A stretch of DNA of 6,826 bases from assembly GCA_030747575.1 (NCBI GenBank), contig JASLKI010000016.1, positions 1 to 6,826 of the forward strand, written 5' to 3'. The notes beneath the pieces are model-generated. The model searched no databases. It was not told the DNA's origin and saw only the letters and a program-made list of their open reading frames with translations. Numbering within the stretch: position 1 is the stretch's first letter; each line of letters starts with the position of its first letter. Origin of the DNA: Verrucomicrobiota bacterium. Its GTDB lineage: Bacteria > Verrucomicrobiota > Verrucomicrobiia > Limisphaerales > UBA1096. Positions 6,812-6,826 of the stretch are shown here, in pieces. A program made the position numbers and the translations under genes.

Positions 6812-6826
6812 TTTAACCGGCGGCCC

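Overview
The window is a GC-rich (roughly 60% by eye) bacterial chromosomal segment carrying three long genes and almost no spare DNA. A two-gene unit reads leftward: ribBA (3759 to 2545), then an hrpB-type helicase (2504 down past the left edge). A secreted zinc metalloprotease (3934 to 6774) reads rightward from the 174-base divergent gap. No RNA genes, insertion sequences, CRISPR arrays or prophage genes were seen. The gene set (fused RibBA, an HrpB helicase, a DUF5117/DUF4953 'Met-zincin' protease with a Pro/Ala/Lys-rich segment after its signal peptide) and the weak Shine-Dalgarno sequences fit a Planctomycetota/Verrucomicrobiota-type Gram-negative bacterium. That placement is an inference from general resemblance and is not proven by any marker gene.

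Left region (1-2504, minus strand): a nearly complete DExH-box RNA helicase with all the usual superfamily 2 motifs and an HrpB-type C-terminus. 834 residues are visible, and the family pattern suggests only about 30-45 C-terminal residues lie beyond the window edge. Middle (2545-3759, minus strand): a complete 404-residue bifunctional RibBA, which supplies both branches feeding riboflavin synthesis. The 40-base gap to hrpB suggests co-transcription, although the two proteins have no known shared pathway. Right region (3934-6774, plus strand): a complete 946-residue secreted metalloprotease with HExxHxxGxxH and a downstream Met-turn. A weak inverted repeat follows its stop codon.

The most unusual signal is not a gene. 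The 8-base palindrome TTGGCCAA occurs nine times exactly in 6.8 kb, where about 0.1 would be expected by chance. Two of the copies lie in the two non-coding gaps flanking ribBA, and one coding copy is read in a different frame from the rest. This resembles the highly iterated palindromes of cyanobacteria (HIP1) in style but has a different sequence. Part of the excess could come from a favoured TTG-GCC (Leu-Ala) codon pair, so it needs a genome-wide count.
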